A stretch of DNA of 64,000 nucleotides from CAZCQP01 sp964500895. GTDB taxonomy: Bacteria; Bacillota; Clostridia; Lachnospirales; JAISER01. Both the position numbers and the translations under genes were made by a program. The stretch is from NCBI GenBank assembly GCA_964500895.1, contig CAZCQP010000005.1, positions 1-64,000 on the forward strand, written 5' to 3'. The notes below the pieces were generated by a model. That model saw only the letters and a program-made list of their open reading frames with translations. It was not told the origin of the DNA and searched no databases. Positions 25,648 to 33,604 of the stretch are shown in pieces; positions within the stretch are counted from its first letter, which is position 1; each line of letters starts with the position of its first letter.

Positions 25648-25674
25648 ATATCGGCAGCATTTTAGAAAACTTTA
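25648..25674 (-). promoter_or_regulatory. Sigma-D promoter of flagellin 2
   Basis: On the minus strand TAAA (25671-25674), exactly 15 bases, then GCCGATAT (25648-25655), a near-perfect sigma-28/sigma-D site about 100 bases upstream of the start. The TAAAGTTTTC start of this promoter is also present in the flagellin 1 promoter. Confidence 0.9.
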
Positions 25675-25712
25675 GCTAATTTTTAAAATTTTGGAAAATA
25701 ATTTTGCTTTTT

Positions 25713-26357
25713 TTATAATGTACGTAATACTGCCATGATAATGAGCAAAGCCCCGGAAACAAAAACCCATGCCCGCCCGGCGGGCACTTTTTTCCCCACA
25801 GAAAGCCCGGCAGACAAAAAGATAAATTGCCCGCAAGCCACCCACAAAGGAATGAACAGTCCTTTAAAACCCATAACCCCCATGGCAATGCCTGCACCCA
25901 AAGAATCCATAGACAGTGCCAGTCCAATGTACAGTGCTTCTAAAGGTTCAATGCTATTGGAATGGTCCAAGTCACCTTGCTGGGGGTGCCGGATAACGGC
26001 TATGGAAATGCCCAAAGACTTAATGAGCAGCCGGCACACGGTGTGTTCTGTGCGCATTTCTGGCGGTATGTCACTGTTGCCCCGTGCCTCTTTTTTAGAG
26101 GTATCCCCAAGCCCTTGGATAATGACCCATACACCCATGGCCAAAAGCAATAACACCCCAATCCAGTTGGCTGCCCCTTTTGGCAAAAGCACTTCCAGCT
26201 CGCCCCCCAAAAACATAGAGGCCCCTGTAATCAGCGCCGAAATAACAGAGATGATGAACCTGGCCTGAAAAGACATTTTAATTTTGCGAACACCGTAAGA
26301 CACACCAATGCCCAAAGCATCAATGCTTACAGAAATGGCGAAAAGTGCTGCAACCAT
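25713..26357 (-). CDS. ytaF: Sporulation membrane protein YtaF (MntP-like fold)
   Basis: 214 residues with six hydrophobic segments in two repeats. Each repeat carries the MntP/YtaF-type signature of an acidic residue in the helix: ISVSIDALGIGVSYGVR near the start and LALSMDSLGAGIAMGVMG near residue 145. A polar loop rich in Lys/Glu lies between the halves. In Bacillus, YtaF is annotated as a sporulation membrane protein; cation export has been proposed for the fold. The ATG at 26357 follows AAAGGAGTG at the right distance; 26366 (GTG) is too close to it. Divergent from the Ca-type ATPase. Confidence 0.85.
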   Translation of the reverse strand: MVAALFAISVSIDALGIGVSYGVRKIKMSFQARFIISVISALITGASMFLGGELEVLLPKGAANWIGVLLLLAMGVWVIIQGLGDTSKKEARGNSDIPPEMRTEHTVCRLLIKSLGISIAVIRHPQQGDLDHSNSIEPLEALYIGLALSMDSLGAGIAMGVMGFKGLFIPLWVACGQFIFLSAGLSVGKKVPAGRAWVFVSGALLIIMAVLRTL

Positions 26358-26485
26358 TAGCCTCACTCCTTTTCTTGCTCTACTGCTTGCACTTTTATAC
26401 TATGAGCTTGGCATAACTTTTGCTTCAATAAAATATACATATGGGACAAGGATACTTACGATATTTACAAAGGAGAGATGTACCA

Positions 26486-29161
26486 ATGACATGGAGCAAT
26501 GAACAGACCGAAGACGTTATCGGGCGTTTAGGCTCGGACGGATTGAAAGGGCTAAGCAGCCGGGAAGCGGAGGCCCGGCAGGTGACTTACGGGCAAAACA
26601 GGCTGGAGCAAAAAAAGAAAACGCACCTTCTGATACGTTTTTTCATGCAGCTGAATGATTTTATGATTGTGGTGCTGTTGTCGGCGGCCGCAGTGTCTTT
26701 TGTGGTGTCTTTGCTCAACGGCACCCGGGATTTTTTGGATCCTCTCATTATATTAATGATTGTGGTGCTGAACGCCGTTCTGGGGCTTGTGCAGGAATAT
26801 AAGGCTGAAAAGTCTTTGGAAGCACTGAAACAGCTTTCCTCCCCCACAGCCAAAGTTATGCGTGACGGCCATGTCACCACGGTGGACACCCACGTGCTGG
26901 TGCCGGGGGACATTCTGGTGCTGGAAACCGGGGATTTGGTTCCCGCAGATGCCCGGCTGCTCACGGCTGTTCACTTAAAAACAGAGGAATCCGCCTTAAC
27001 CGGTGAATCGGAGCCGGTGGACAAGGTAACGGACAAGCTCAACCTTGAAGGTTCCTTGGGTGACCAAAAGAACATGGTATTTGCAGGCAGCAGCATTGCC
27101 TACGGCCGGGGCACAGCCATTGTCACCGCCACGGGAATGTCCACAGAAATGGGCAAAATTGCCGGCATGATGATGGAGGAAGACAAAACCCCCACCCCCC
27201 TGCAAAGAAAGTTAGAAGCCACCGGCAAGACCTTAGGGTTGGCCGCCATGGGCATTTGCGCAGGCATTTTCTGCATCGGTCTTTTGCGCCAGCTGCCCCC
27301 CTTTGACATGTTCATGACCAGCGTAAGCCTGGCGGTGGCGGCCATTCCAGAAGGGTTGCCAGCCATCGTCACCATTATGTTGGCCCTAGGGGTTCAACGT
27401 ATGGCCAAAGAAAACGCCATTGTACGCAAACTGCCCGCCGTGGAAACCTTAGGCAGTGCCAACGTGATTTGCTCCGATAAAACGGGCACCCTCACCCAAA
27501 ATAAAATGACCGTGGTGGACATTTTCGCCCCCTCAAACCCGGCCACCCCTTTAACTGCCGATGACAAAACGGCGTTAAAACGCAGCGTTTTACAACATGC
27601 CACCCTGTGCAACAACACCGTGGTGGAAGGCATCGGGGAGGATAAAACCTATTTGGGTGACCCTATGGAAACTGCTTTGGTGCGGGCGGCCTTTAAAATG
27701 GGGGTGGATAAGCTTCAGGTGGAAGCAGAATGGCCCCGGGTGGGTGAAATGCCCTTCGATTCAGGCAGAAAACGGATGAGCACCATCCACCGCACCCCCC
27801 AAGGGGATTATTTGGTTATCACCAAAGGCGCACCAGAAATCTTACTGAAACGTTGCACCCAATACTACCCCCACCCAGGCAAACCAGCTGCCTTTGACGG
27901 CCAAGCCCTTCGTATGGCGCTTAAACAAAATGAAGCCATGGCAGAACAGGCACTGCGGGTGCTGGGGGTGGCTTGCAAACGGGTGGCTACCATGCCCACC
28001 TCGGAAGAGGCCGCCGAAAGCGGACTCACCTTTCTTGGGTTGTTAGGGCTTATTGATCCCCCAAGAGAAGAAGCCAAAGCCGCCGTAGCCACCTGCAAAG
28101 CCGCTGGTATCAAGCCCGTGATGGTCACCGGGGATCACCTGGCCACAGCCGTGGCCATTGCCGGGCAGCTGGGCATCATGCAGCACGGAGACAAAGCCAT
28201 GACTGGGGCAGAACTTTTAGGCATGGACCAAGAAGAACTGGAAGCTGTCATTAATCAGGTATCCGTCTTTGCCCGGGTGTCTCCAGAGCACAAGGTGCGC
28301 ATTGTGAAAGCTTACCAAGCCCATGGCCATGTGGTGGCCATGACCGGTGATGGCGTGAACGACGCCCCTGCCCTGAAAGCAGCAGACATTGGCTGTGCCA
28401 TGGGCTTAAGCGGCACAGACGTAGCCAAAAGCGCCGCCGACATGGTGCTGACTGACGACAATTTCGCCACCATTGTGAAGGCAGTGGAGGAAGGCCGGGG
28501 CATTACCCAGAACATTCGCAAAGCGGTACACTTCCTGCTTTCCAGTAACATTGGGGAAATCATCACCATTTTAACGGCCATTGTGCTGGGGTGGGCCACG
28601 CCCCTTCTGGCCATTCATCTGCTTTGGGTGAACCTGGTGACCGATGCCTTGCCCGCCATTGCCCTTGGTCTGGACCCTGCCGCCCCAGACACCATGCGCC
28701 AAAAGCCGCTGAACAAGCAAACCAGCTTGTTTTCCAACGGCCTGTGGGGGCAAATTGTTTGCGAAGGGCTCATGATTGGATTTTTGGCCCTCATCGGCTT
28801 TGGAGTGGGCACCCTATACTTTGATGTAGGAGACAGCCATGCCGTGGGGCGCACCATGGCCTTTGCCACCTTGAGCATTTCTCAGCTGGTACACGCCTTT
28901 AACATGCGCAGCGAACATTCTTTGTTCACCATCGGGCTGTCCGGCAACATGTATCTGGTGGGCGCCTTCGGGGTGGGCCTGCTGTTGCAAAGTGCCGTCA
29001 TCATGGTAGCACCCTTGGCTGCCGCCTTTAAGGTAACCCCCTTAAACAGCCTGCAATGGCTGGTGGTGGCCGGGTTGAGCCTGATGCCCTTGCTGCTGGT
29101 GGAAAGCCAGAAATTTTTCACAAACAAAAGAATAAACCTGGTAAATTTTGACTATAGTTAA
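26486..29161 (+). CDS. P-type (IIA-like) cation ATPase, probably calcium-exporting
   Basis: 891 residues. The actuator motif is TGES (ALTGESEPVDK). The M4 ion-site motif is PEGLP (AAIPEGLPAIVTIMLALG). The phosphorylated Asp lies in CSDKTGTLTQNKM, with hinge motif MVTGDHLATA and MTGDGVNDAPALKAADIG. The C-terminal helices resemble SERCA/PMCA-type pumps (NLVTDALPAIALGLDP). The cation-ATPase N-terminal domain starts the protein. AAAGGAGAG fixes the start at 26486; the frame opens at 26441. Ca2+ specificity is inferred from the PEGLP and NxxTDxxPA motifs. Confidence 0.93.
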   Translation: MTWSNEQTEDVIGRLGSDGLKGLSSREAEARQVTYGQNRLEQKKKTHLLIRFFMQLNDFMIVVLLSAAAVSFVVSLLNGTRDFLDPLIILMIVVLNAVLGLVQEYKAEKSLEALKQLSSPTAKVMRDGHVTTVDTHVLVPGDILVLETGDLVPADARLLTAVHLKTEESALTGESEPVDKVTDKLNLEGSLGDQKNMVFAGSSIAYGRGTAIVTATGMSTEMGKIAGMMMEEDKTPTPLQRKLEATGKTLGLAAMGICAGIFCIGLLRQLPPFDMFMTSVSLAVAAIPEGLPAIVTIMLALGVQRMAKENAIVRKLPAVETLGSANVICSDKTGTLTQNKMTVVDIFAPSNPATPLTADDKTALKRSVLQHATLCNNTVVEGIGEDKTYLGDPMETALVRAAFKMGVDKLQVEAEWPRVGEMPFDSGRKRMSTIHRTPQGDYLVITKGAPEILLKRCTQYYPHPGKPAAFDGQALRMALKQNEAMAEQALRVLGVACKRVATMPTSEEAAESGLTFLGLLGLIDPPREEAKAAVATCKAAGIKPVMVTGDHLATAVAIAGQLGIMQHGDKAMTGAELLGMDQEELEAVINQVSVFARVSPEHKVRIVKAYQAHGHVVAMTGDGVNDAPALKAADIGCAMGLSGTDVAKSAADMVLTDDNFATIVKAVEEGRGITQNIRKAVHFLLSSNIGEIITILTAIVLGWATPLLAIHLLWVNLVTDALPAIALGLDPAAPDTMRQKPLNKQTSLFSNGLWGQIVCEGLMIGFLALIGFGVGTLYFDVGDSHAVGRTMAFATLSISQLVHAFNMRSEHSLFTIGLSGNMYLVGAFGVGLLLQSAVIMVAPLAAAFKVTPLNSLQWLVVAGLSLMPLLLVESQKFFTNKRINLVNFDYS

Positions 29162-29219
29162 GGTAAGGCCAAGTACGTAAACTTTGGCCTTCAAACTAAA
29201 GTTAAAAGGAGGCGGTTTT

Positions 29220-29504
29220 GTGGAAACCATGCCTTTGGAACCACACCTGCCCATAAAAACGCCCAAAACCAAGGGGTTCACATTAAAAAAACAGCGAGAC
29301 TTTATCACCAGTGAAGACGCAGAACTGATTCAAGCCTTAAACAGCGTGCTGAAAGACTTGGATGTAGCCCGGCAAAGTTTTGACTTAACCAACAACGAGG
29401 CGCTGACAGACAGTTTCATTTTTGAAATTATGGCTTTAAACAAGCGGTATGAGTATTACTTGAAGCAGTGCAAAGAAAGGGGACTTGTGGCCGGCGGGAG
29501 GTGA
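29220..29504 (+). CDS. YaaL-type DUF2508 protein
   Basis: 94 residues from a GTG start with AAAGGAGG seven bases upstream. The conserved part, DAELIQALNSVLKDLDVARQ with SFDLTNNEALTDSFIFEIMA and a Tyr/Lys-rich end, matches the small YaaL (DUF2508) family, normally found next to bofA. Function unknown. It sits five bases upstream of bofA. recR, which precedes yaaL in Bacillus, is absent; the P-type ATPase is upstream instead. Confidence 0.85.
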   Translation: METMPLEPHLPIKTPKTKGFTLKKQRDFITSEDAELIQALNSVLKDLDVARQSFDLTNNEALTDSFIFEIMALNKRYEYYLKQCKERGLVAGGR

Positions 29505-29508
29505 AGAC

Positions 29509-29769
29509 ATGCCTTCATCACAGGTCATCGTTTGGATGATTATTTGTTGCATTATCTTTTTAGTGTTGCTGTTGTTCGCCCGGCCTTTGCGGTTTGTGGC
29601 CCGCACGGCAACCGGGGCGCTTATCGGGGCGGTGTGCATGGCCATCATGAACACTGCACTCACCCCTTTCGGGGTGTCCGTGGGTATTAACCTTATTACA
29701 GCGCTTATTGTGGGGTTTTTAGGAGCCCCCGGCTTTTTAACCTTGTATGTGGCAGCATTTATTTTGTAA
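29509..29769 (+). CDS. bofA: Pro-sigma-K processing inhibitor BofA
   Basis: 86 residues with two hydrophobic helices (about 6-24 and 55-85) and the family segment VARTATGALIGAVCMAIMN plus GINLITALIVGFLGAPG. In Bacillus, BofA sits in the outer forespore membrane and holds the SpoIVFB protease inactive until engulfment is complete. The ATG at 29509 is preceded by GGGAGGTG. The yaaL-bofA order is conserved in spore formers and supports the call. Confidence 0.92.
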   Translation: MPSSQVIVWMIICCIIFLVLLLFARPLRFVARTATGALIGAVCMAIMNTALTPFGVSVGINLITALIVGFLGAPGFLTLYVAAFIL

Positions 29770-29773
29770 GGGC

Positions 29774-29812
29774 TTGGGAAACTTTTTCACAAAAGTTTCC
29801 CAATGCTTTTTT
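29774..29812 (+). terminator. Terminator of yaaL-bofA
   Basis: A 13-bp perfect stem TTGGGAAACTTTT/AAAAGTTTCCCAA with a 4-base loop and a TTTTTTT tail. The ACTTTT-loop-AAAAGT core recurs in the terminator at 33547. Confidence 0.93.
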
Positions 29813-30627
29813 TAATTAGAAAGTTCTACCTGCACCATATGGTCGAAATAAAAATCTTCTTGCAGCCGGTTTCCGGTAGACATGCCACCCCTTTGCACCA
29901 CGGGTATATACACGGCCAGGCTTGTGCTTTCGGGCAGCGCTTCTACAGTGATGTGCAAATTGATTAAATCCGCCAGTTGTTTCACCACCATCACCCACAG
30001 CAACCCTTTGGGAATTGGCCCAGTACTGGTGGAAGCCCGCCGATTTTCAAATACAATTTTTAAATAATCTCTATCAAAAAATGAACCACGGTCTAAAATG
30101 GTAATGACAAAAAACTCACCCTCAATTGCCGTTTTTAAAAACACTTTGCCGTCTCCGTTACAGCGCCTAAAAGCGTCGGACAGCAAATTCAAAATAATAC
30201 GTTCAATAATTTGCCCATCTGTGCTCACCATGCAAACAGGGGTGCGGCAAGTGAAAATTAATTCTAAATTTTTACGTTTTGCCAAAAGCCCAGCCGCTTT
30301 TGCAATGTTGGTTACCAGAGCAGTCAGGTCGTAGTCGCAAATATCCGGGTTCATGTCCCCTTCCACAAGCCTATGGCTGTCGCAGGCGTCATTCATCAGC
30401 TTAATCACTTGGAACCAGTTGCTTTTAATGTCTTCCAGGCATTGCTTAACCATTTCTTTTTTAAAAAAATTGTGCTCCATCAACTGCAAATTCAAGAACA
30501 TCACGCTTAAAGGGGTTCGCATGTCCTGAATAAATTTTTCGTAGGGCGGCTGATATTTGTGTTCTGCCGGACTTGTTTCATGGCTATCATCTAGGGTCAA
30601 TTGAACAGAATCGGTAAATGGGTCCAC
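29812..30627 (-). CDS. Degenerate soluble histidine kinase-like protein
   Basis: 271 residues from a GTG start with AAAGGTGG seven bases upstream; a TTG at 30810 would add 61 codons but lies upstream of the apparent promoter. The HisKA/HATPase layout is recognisable, but the H-box reads IQDMRTPL (33-40), so the phosphorylated His is Gln. The N-box is ILNLLSDA, with Asp for the second Asn (151). The G1 box is only DRG, and G2 is reduced to PIPKGLLWVMVVKQLADL. No membrane segment is seen. A kinase-dead signalling or scaffold protein is inferred. No response regulator is adjacent. Confidence 0.8.
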   Translation of the reverse strand: MDPFTDSVQLTLDDSHETSPAEHKYQPPYEKFIQDMRTPLSVMFLNLQLMEHNFFKKEMVKQCLEDIKSNWFQVIKLMNDACDSHRLVEGDMNPDICDYDLTALVTNIAKAAGLLAKRKNLELIFTCRTPVCMVSTDGQIIERIILNLLSDAFRRCNGDGKVFLKTAIEGEFFVITILDRGSFFDRDYLKIVFENRRASTSTGPIPKGLLWVMVVKQLADLINLHITVEALPESTSLAVYIPVVQRGGMSTGNRLQEDFYFDHMVQVELSN

Positions 30628-30726
30628 CAAAAAACCACCTTTGCAGATTTTAAAATTCACATTATGGGAAATACCAAAAACGGCTTCACTTCTTTGGGCA
30701 TTATTAACAGTTTCTACCACCGCTAC

Positions 30727-30755
30727 AGTATACCATGGTATACAGTAAAATTCAA
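30727..30755 (-). promoter_or_regulatory. Promoter of the kinase-like gene, overlapping a palindrome
   Basis: On the minus strand TTGAAT (30750-30755), a 17-base spacer and TATACT (30727-30732). A perfect 16-bp palindrome GTATACCATGGTATAC (30728-30743) covers the spacer and -10 and could be an operator. Confidence 0.65.
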
Positions 30756-30803
30756 CAATTTTTCCTAAAATTCGACAAAGTTTTTTAAAGCTTTTTACCC
30801 TGC

Positions 30804-30832
30804 TTGACAAGCATTAAAATCTGTAGTAAATT
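30804..30832 (+). promoter_or_regulatory. Promoter of the histidine phosphatase gene
   Basis: TTGACA (30804-30809), a 17-base spacer and TAAATT (30827-30832). Divergent from the promoter at 30727. Confidence 0.7.
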
Positions 30833-30900
30833 TTAGGTATTGTTCAATAAAATAACAGAAGAAAAACCTTACATCTATTCACCATACAGGAGGGCTATAA

Positions 30901-30948
30901 GTTGGACATTATTTATGAAGGTGCTTTTCAGCGCACGGTGGAGCAATG
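30901..30948 (+). CDS. Possible 15-codon leader ORF
   Basis: AGGAGGG at 30888-30894 is placed for a TTG at 30901, not for the ATG of the next gene. The short frame (15 codons, MDIIYEGAFQRTVEQ) ends in TGA overlapping the phosphatase ATG (ATGA). It may be a leader peptide that couples translation, or simply a displaced ribosome site. No conservation data are available to me. Confidence 0.4.
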
Positions 30949-31551
30949 AGCGGGGGTAGGCGGTTACATTTGGTGCGGCATGGCTTAACCCAGGCCAACA
31001 TCGACGACATGTACTGCGGGCATACGAACCTTCCCCTGTCTGAACCGGGCAAAGCCGCCATTACGGCTTTAAAAGAACAGGGCATTTACCCCAACGCCAC
31101 AAACTTAACCATGCATTTTTATGCTTCGGCTTTACGCCGCACCCAGGATACGTTGGCCCATATTTACGGGCCTGTAGACATGACCGTGCTGGAAGCTTTT
31201 AATGAGATTCACTTTGGGGACTTTGAAATGCGGCACTACGACGAACTCAAAGACGACAGCAGCTATCAAGCGTGGGTTGCTGGGGACGATACGACCCCCT
31301 GCCCCGGCGGGGAAAGCATGGCGGTATTTAAGAAGCGGGTGATTGCCGCTTTTGAGCAGTTTGCTACAGAAATGGAAGCCCGTCCCCCTCAAGAGGAAAC
31401 ATTGTTGGTAGCCCACGGCGGGGTTATTTCCGCCATCATGGGCCATTACTTTGGGGTTAAAGAGCATTTTTACGAATGGATGCCCCACAACGGGCGGGGT
31501 TATACCCTAACCATTGAGCATCGCGTGCCCACCGGCTATGTGGTCATCTAA
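30946..31551 (+). CDS. Histidine phosphatase superfamily (phosphoglycerate mutase-like/CobC-like)
   Basis: 201 residues with the catalytic RHG motif in LHLVRHGLTQANIDDMYCG, the second Arg in YASALRRTQDT, the Glu in EIHFGDFEM and the C-terminal His in LLVAHGGVIS. These 2H-phosphatase enzymes act on many phosphometabolites (alpha-ribazole phosphate, 3-phosphoglycerate, sugar phosphates); the exact substrate is not clear from sequence. No cobalamin gene is nearby, so CobC is not assured. The ATG overlaps the stop of a short upstream frame, and only a weak GGAG is close to it. Confidence 0.85.
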   Translation: MSGGRRLHLVRHGLTQANIDDMYCGHTNLPLSEPGKAAITALKEQGIYPNATNLTMHFYASALRRTQDTLAHIYGPVDMTVLEAFNEIHFGDFEMRHYDELKDDSSYQAWVAGDDTTPCPGGESMAVFKKRVIAAFEQFATEMEARPPQEETLLVAHGGVISAIMGHYFGVKEHFYEWMPHNGRGYTLTIEHRVPTGYVVI

Positions 31552-31616
31552 AGCAATTGTGCCCAGCTATGGGCAACCATAGGGGGCGATTCCATATATC
31601 TCGCCCCCCCCAATTT

Positions 31617-31644
31617 AAGCTTTCATGTTGAAAGCTTTTTTTTA
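31617..31644 (+). terminator. Terminator of the histidine phosphatase gene
   Basis: AAGCTTTCA/TGAAAGCTT, a 9-bp perfect stem with a 3-base loop, followed by a run of T. Confidence 0.9.
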
Positions 31645-31721
31645 TTGCGTACAAGCACGTAAACCCTTACAAAAGGATATGATTGAAGGAGGTATAGAAA
31701 ACCAAATGAAGGACTGATGGT

Positions 31722-33539
31722 ATGGGAGCAATTTATGGATTTGCCAGGATAACCCCTGAAAGCACATTAAGCGGTGAAAAAGCCAGCGAAACCTTGAAAG
31801 CCATGGGCAGTACCCTTGCACACCGGGGCAACCACATGCATCACGAGCTAGAGGACGGCATTGGCCTGGGCATGAACCAGGATAGCCCAAACCCTGGTGA
31901 CGTGACCCACCAACGCTACTGGGTGGCAGCGGACGCTGAAATATACAACACGGCTGAATTGCGACACCTATTAAGTTCTAAAGGCTTCCAGTGCAAAACC
32001 AGGGACGAAGCCGAACTGATTTTAGGTTGTTTTCTACATTACGGCAAAGAATGTGCCACCGTCATTAACGGCATATTTGCTTTTGCGGTTTGGGACAGGG
32101 AGACCCACCGGCTCTTTTTGTGCCGGGACCGGCTGGGCATCAAGCCCTTGTTTTATACGCTTACAAAGGATGCGCTGGTGTTTGCTTCCGAGCTGAAGGG
32201 GCTGCTGAAATACCCCGGCGTGCAGGCACAGCTGGACGATGCCGGTTTGTGCGAAATTTTCGGTTTGTTCCCCTCCAGAACCGAAGGCAACGGGGTGTTT
32301 AAAAACGTGCGGGAAGTGAAATTCGGCCATTTTGTACAGCTTACGGAAGGCCGGTTCACGGAATGCCGTTACTGGGATGTTTCCAGCGTGAAAAATGACT
32401 TTACTTACGAGGAAGCGGTGGCCCACACCCGTTATCTGGTGCAGGATGCGGTGCAACGGCAGATGAAGGCCCAAAAGCCCGTTTGCTCCTTTTTATCCGG
32501 GGGCATAGACTCCAGCATTGTAACGGCCATTGCTGCCAAAACTTTGGCAGAGCAAGGGGAGGTCTTGCCCACCTTTTCCTTTGATTACGAAGAAAACGAT
32601 ACTTACTTCCAGGCCAACGATTTCCAGGGAGACACCGATGGCAAATGGGCCAAACAAGTGGCCGGGCTATACAACACCCAGCACCAGGTCATCACCTGCC
32701 CCATTGAAGCGCTGGCAGACAGCCTGTACCCGGCAGTTGTAGCCCGGGATTTGCCCGGCATGGCAGACGTAGACAGCTCCCTTTTATACTTCTGCAAGGA
32801 AGTGGGCAAAAACTACGGGGTGGCCCTTACCGGGGAATGCTCCGACGAGCTGTTCGGCGGGTACCCCTGGTTCCACAGCGGGGAAGCCCTAACCACCCGA
32901 AAATTTCCATGGATTCGCCATACAGACGTGCGGAAATCCCTGCTTTCCCATGATTTGCTGTCCCGGCTAGACATTGACGGCCATGTGCAACAGCAATACA
33001 ATGAAACCTTTGCGGCTACCCCTTTGCTGGAAGATGATGACCAAGACACGGTGAATCGCCGTGCCATGGCATATTTGAACTTGAAATGGTTTATGCCCAA
33101 CTTGGTGGACCGCACAGAACGGATGGGTGCCCAAGCCGGGGTTTCTGGGCGGGTGCCTTATGCAGATTACCGCATTGCTGCCTTCTTGTGGAACCTGCCC
33201 TGGGAAATGAAATGCAACGGCACCCCCAAAAGCCTGCTGCGGGAAGCGTTCAAAGACCTGTTGCCCCAAGCACTAATTGAACGCAAAAAAAGCCCGTTCC
33301 CCAAGACGTACCATCCGGGTTACGTTCAATTGCTCATTGAACGGCTCATGCATGTGCTGCACGACCCCCAATCTCCCATTTTGGCATTTGTGAACAAAGA
33401 GGCGGTGGTTGAATTTTTAACCATGCCGGTACAATACGGAAAGCCCTGGTACGGCCAATTGATGGCCGCACCCCAGCTGATGGCCTTTTATTTGCAGCTG
33501 GATTACTGGCTGCGGACGTATCATGTAACCATTGTATAA
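31722..33539 (+). CDS. asnB: Asparagine synthetase B-like, with degenerate glutaminase site
   Basis: 605 residues of the AsnB type. The C-terminal synthetase domain looks intact: PP-loop CSFLSGGIDSS (259-265), ALTGECSDELFGGYPWF and ERKKSPFPKTYHPGY. The N-terminal class II glutaminase fold is kept (FAFAVWDRET, CRDRLGIKPLFY, FASELKGLL), but the protein begins MGAIYGF rather than MCGI, so the catalytic Cys2 is absent. NGEIYN reads DAEIYN (71-76), and SDTE reads DEAE (95-98). Glutamine hydrolysis is therefore unlikely; ammonia-dependent asparagine synthesis or another amidation is inferred. An AAGGA is 8 bases before the ATG. Single-gene unit. Confidence 0.88.
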   Translation: MGAIYGFARITPESTLSGEKASETLKAMGSTLAHRGNHMHHELEDGIGLGMNQDSPNPGDVTHQRYWVAADAEIYNTAELRHLLSSKGFQCKTRDEAELILGCFLHYGKECATVINGIFAFAVWDRETHRLFLCRDRLGIKPLFYTLTKDALVFASELKGLLKYPGVQAQLDDAGLCEIFGLFPSRTEGNGVFKNVREVKFGHFVQLTEGRFTECRYWDVSSVKNDFTYEEAVAHTRYLVQDAVQRQMKAQKPVCSFLSGGIDSSIVTAIAAKTLAEQGEVLPTFSFDYEENDTYFQANDFQGDTDGKWAKQVAGLYNTQHQVITCPIEALADSLYPAVVARDLPGMADVDSSLLYFCKEVGKNYGVALTGECSDELFGGYPWFHSGEALTTRKFPWIRHTDVRKSLLSHDLLSRLDIDGHVQQQYNETFAATPLLEDDDQDTVNRRAMAYLNLKWFMPNLVDRTERMGAQAGVSGRVPYADYRIAAFLWNLPWEMKCNGTPKSLLREAFKDLLPQALIERKKSPFPKTYHPGYVQLLIERLMHVLHDPQSPILAFVNKEAVVEFLTMPVQYGKPWYGQLMAAPQLMAFYLQLDYWLRTYHVTIV

Positions 33540-33546
33540 AAATATA

Positions 33547-33589
33547 AAAAGGGGCTGGAGAACTTTTGAAAAAGTTCTCCAGCCCCTTT
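33547..33589. terminator. Bidirectional terminator between asnB and crh
   Basis: A very strong stem AAAGGGGCTGGAGAACTTTT paired with its complement around a few bases. The T tail is clear on the minus strand (CCCCTTTTTATA), serving the 10-gene minus-strand run, and shorter on the plus strand. Confidence 0.92.
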
Positions 33590-33604
33590 AAAAAGCTTGT
33601 CCTT

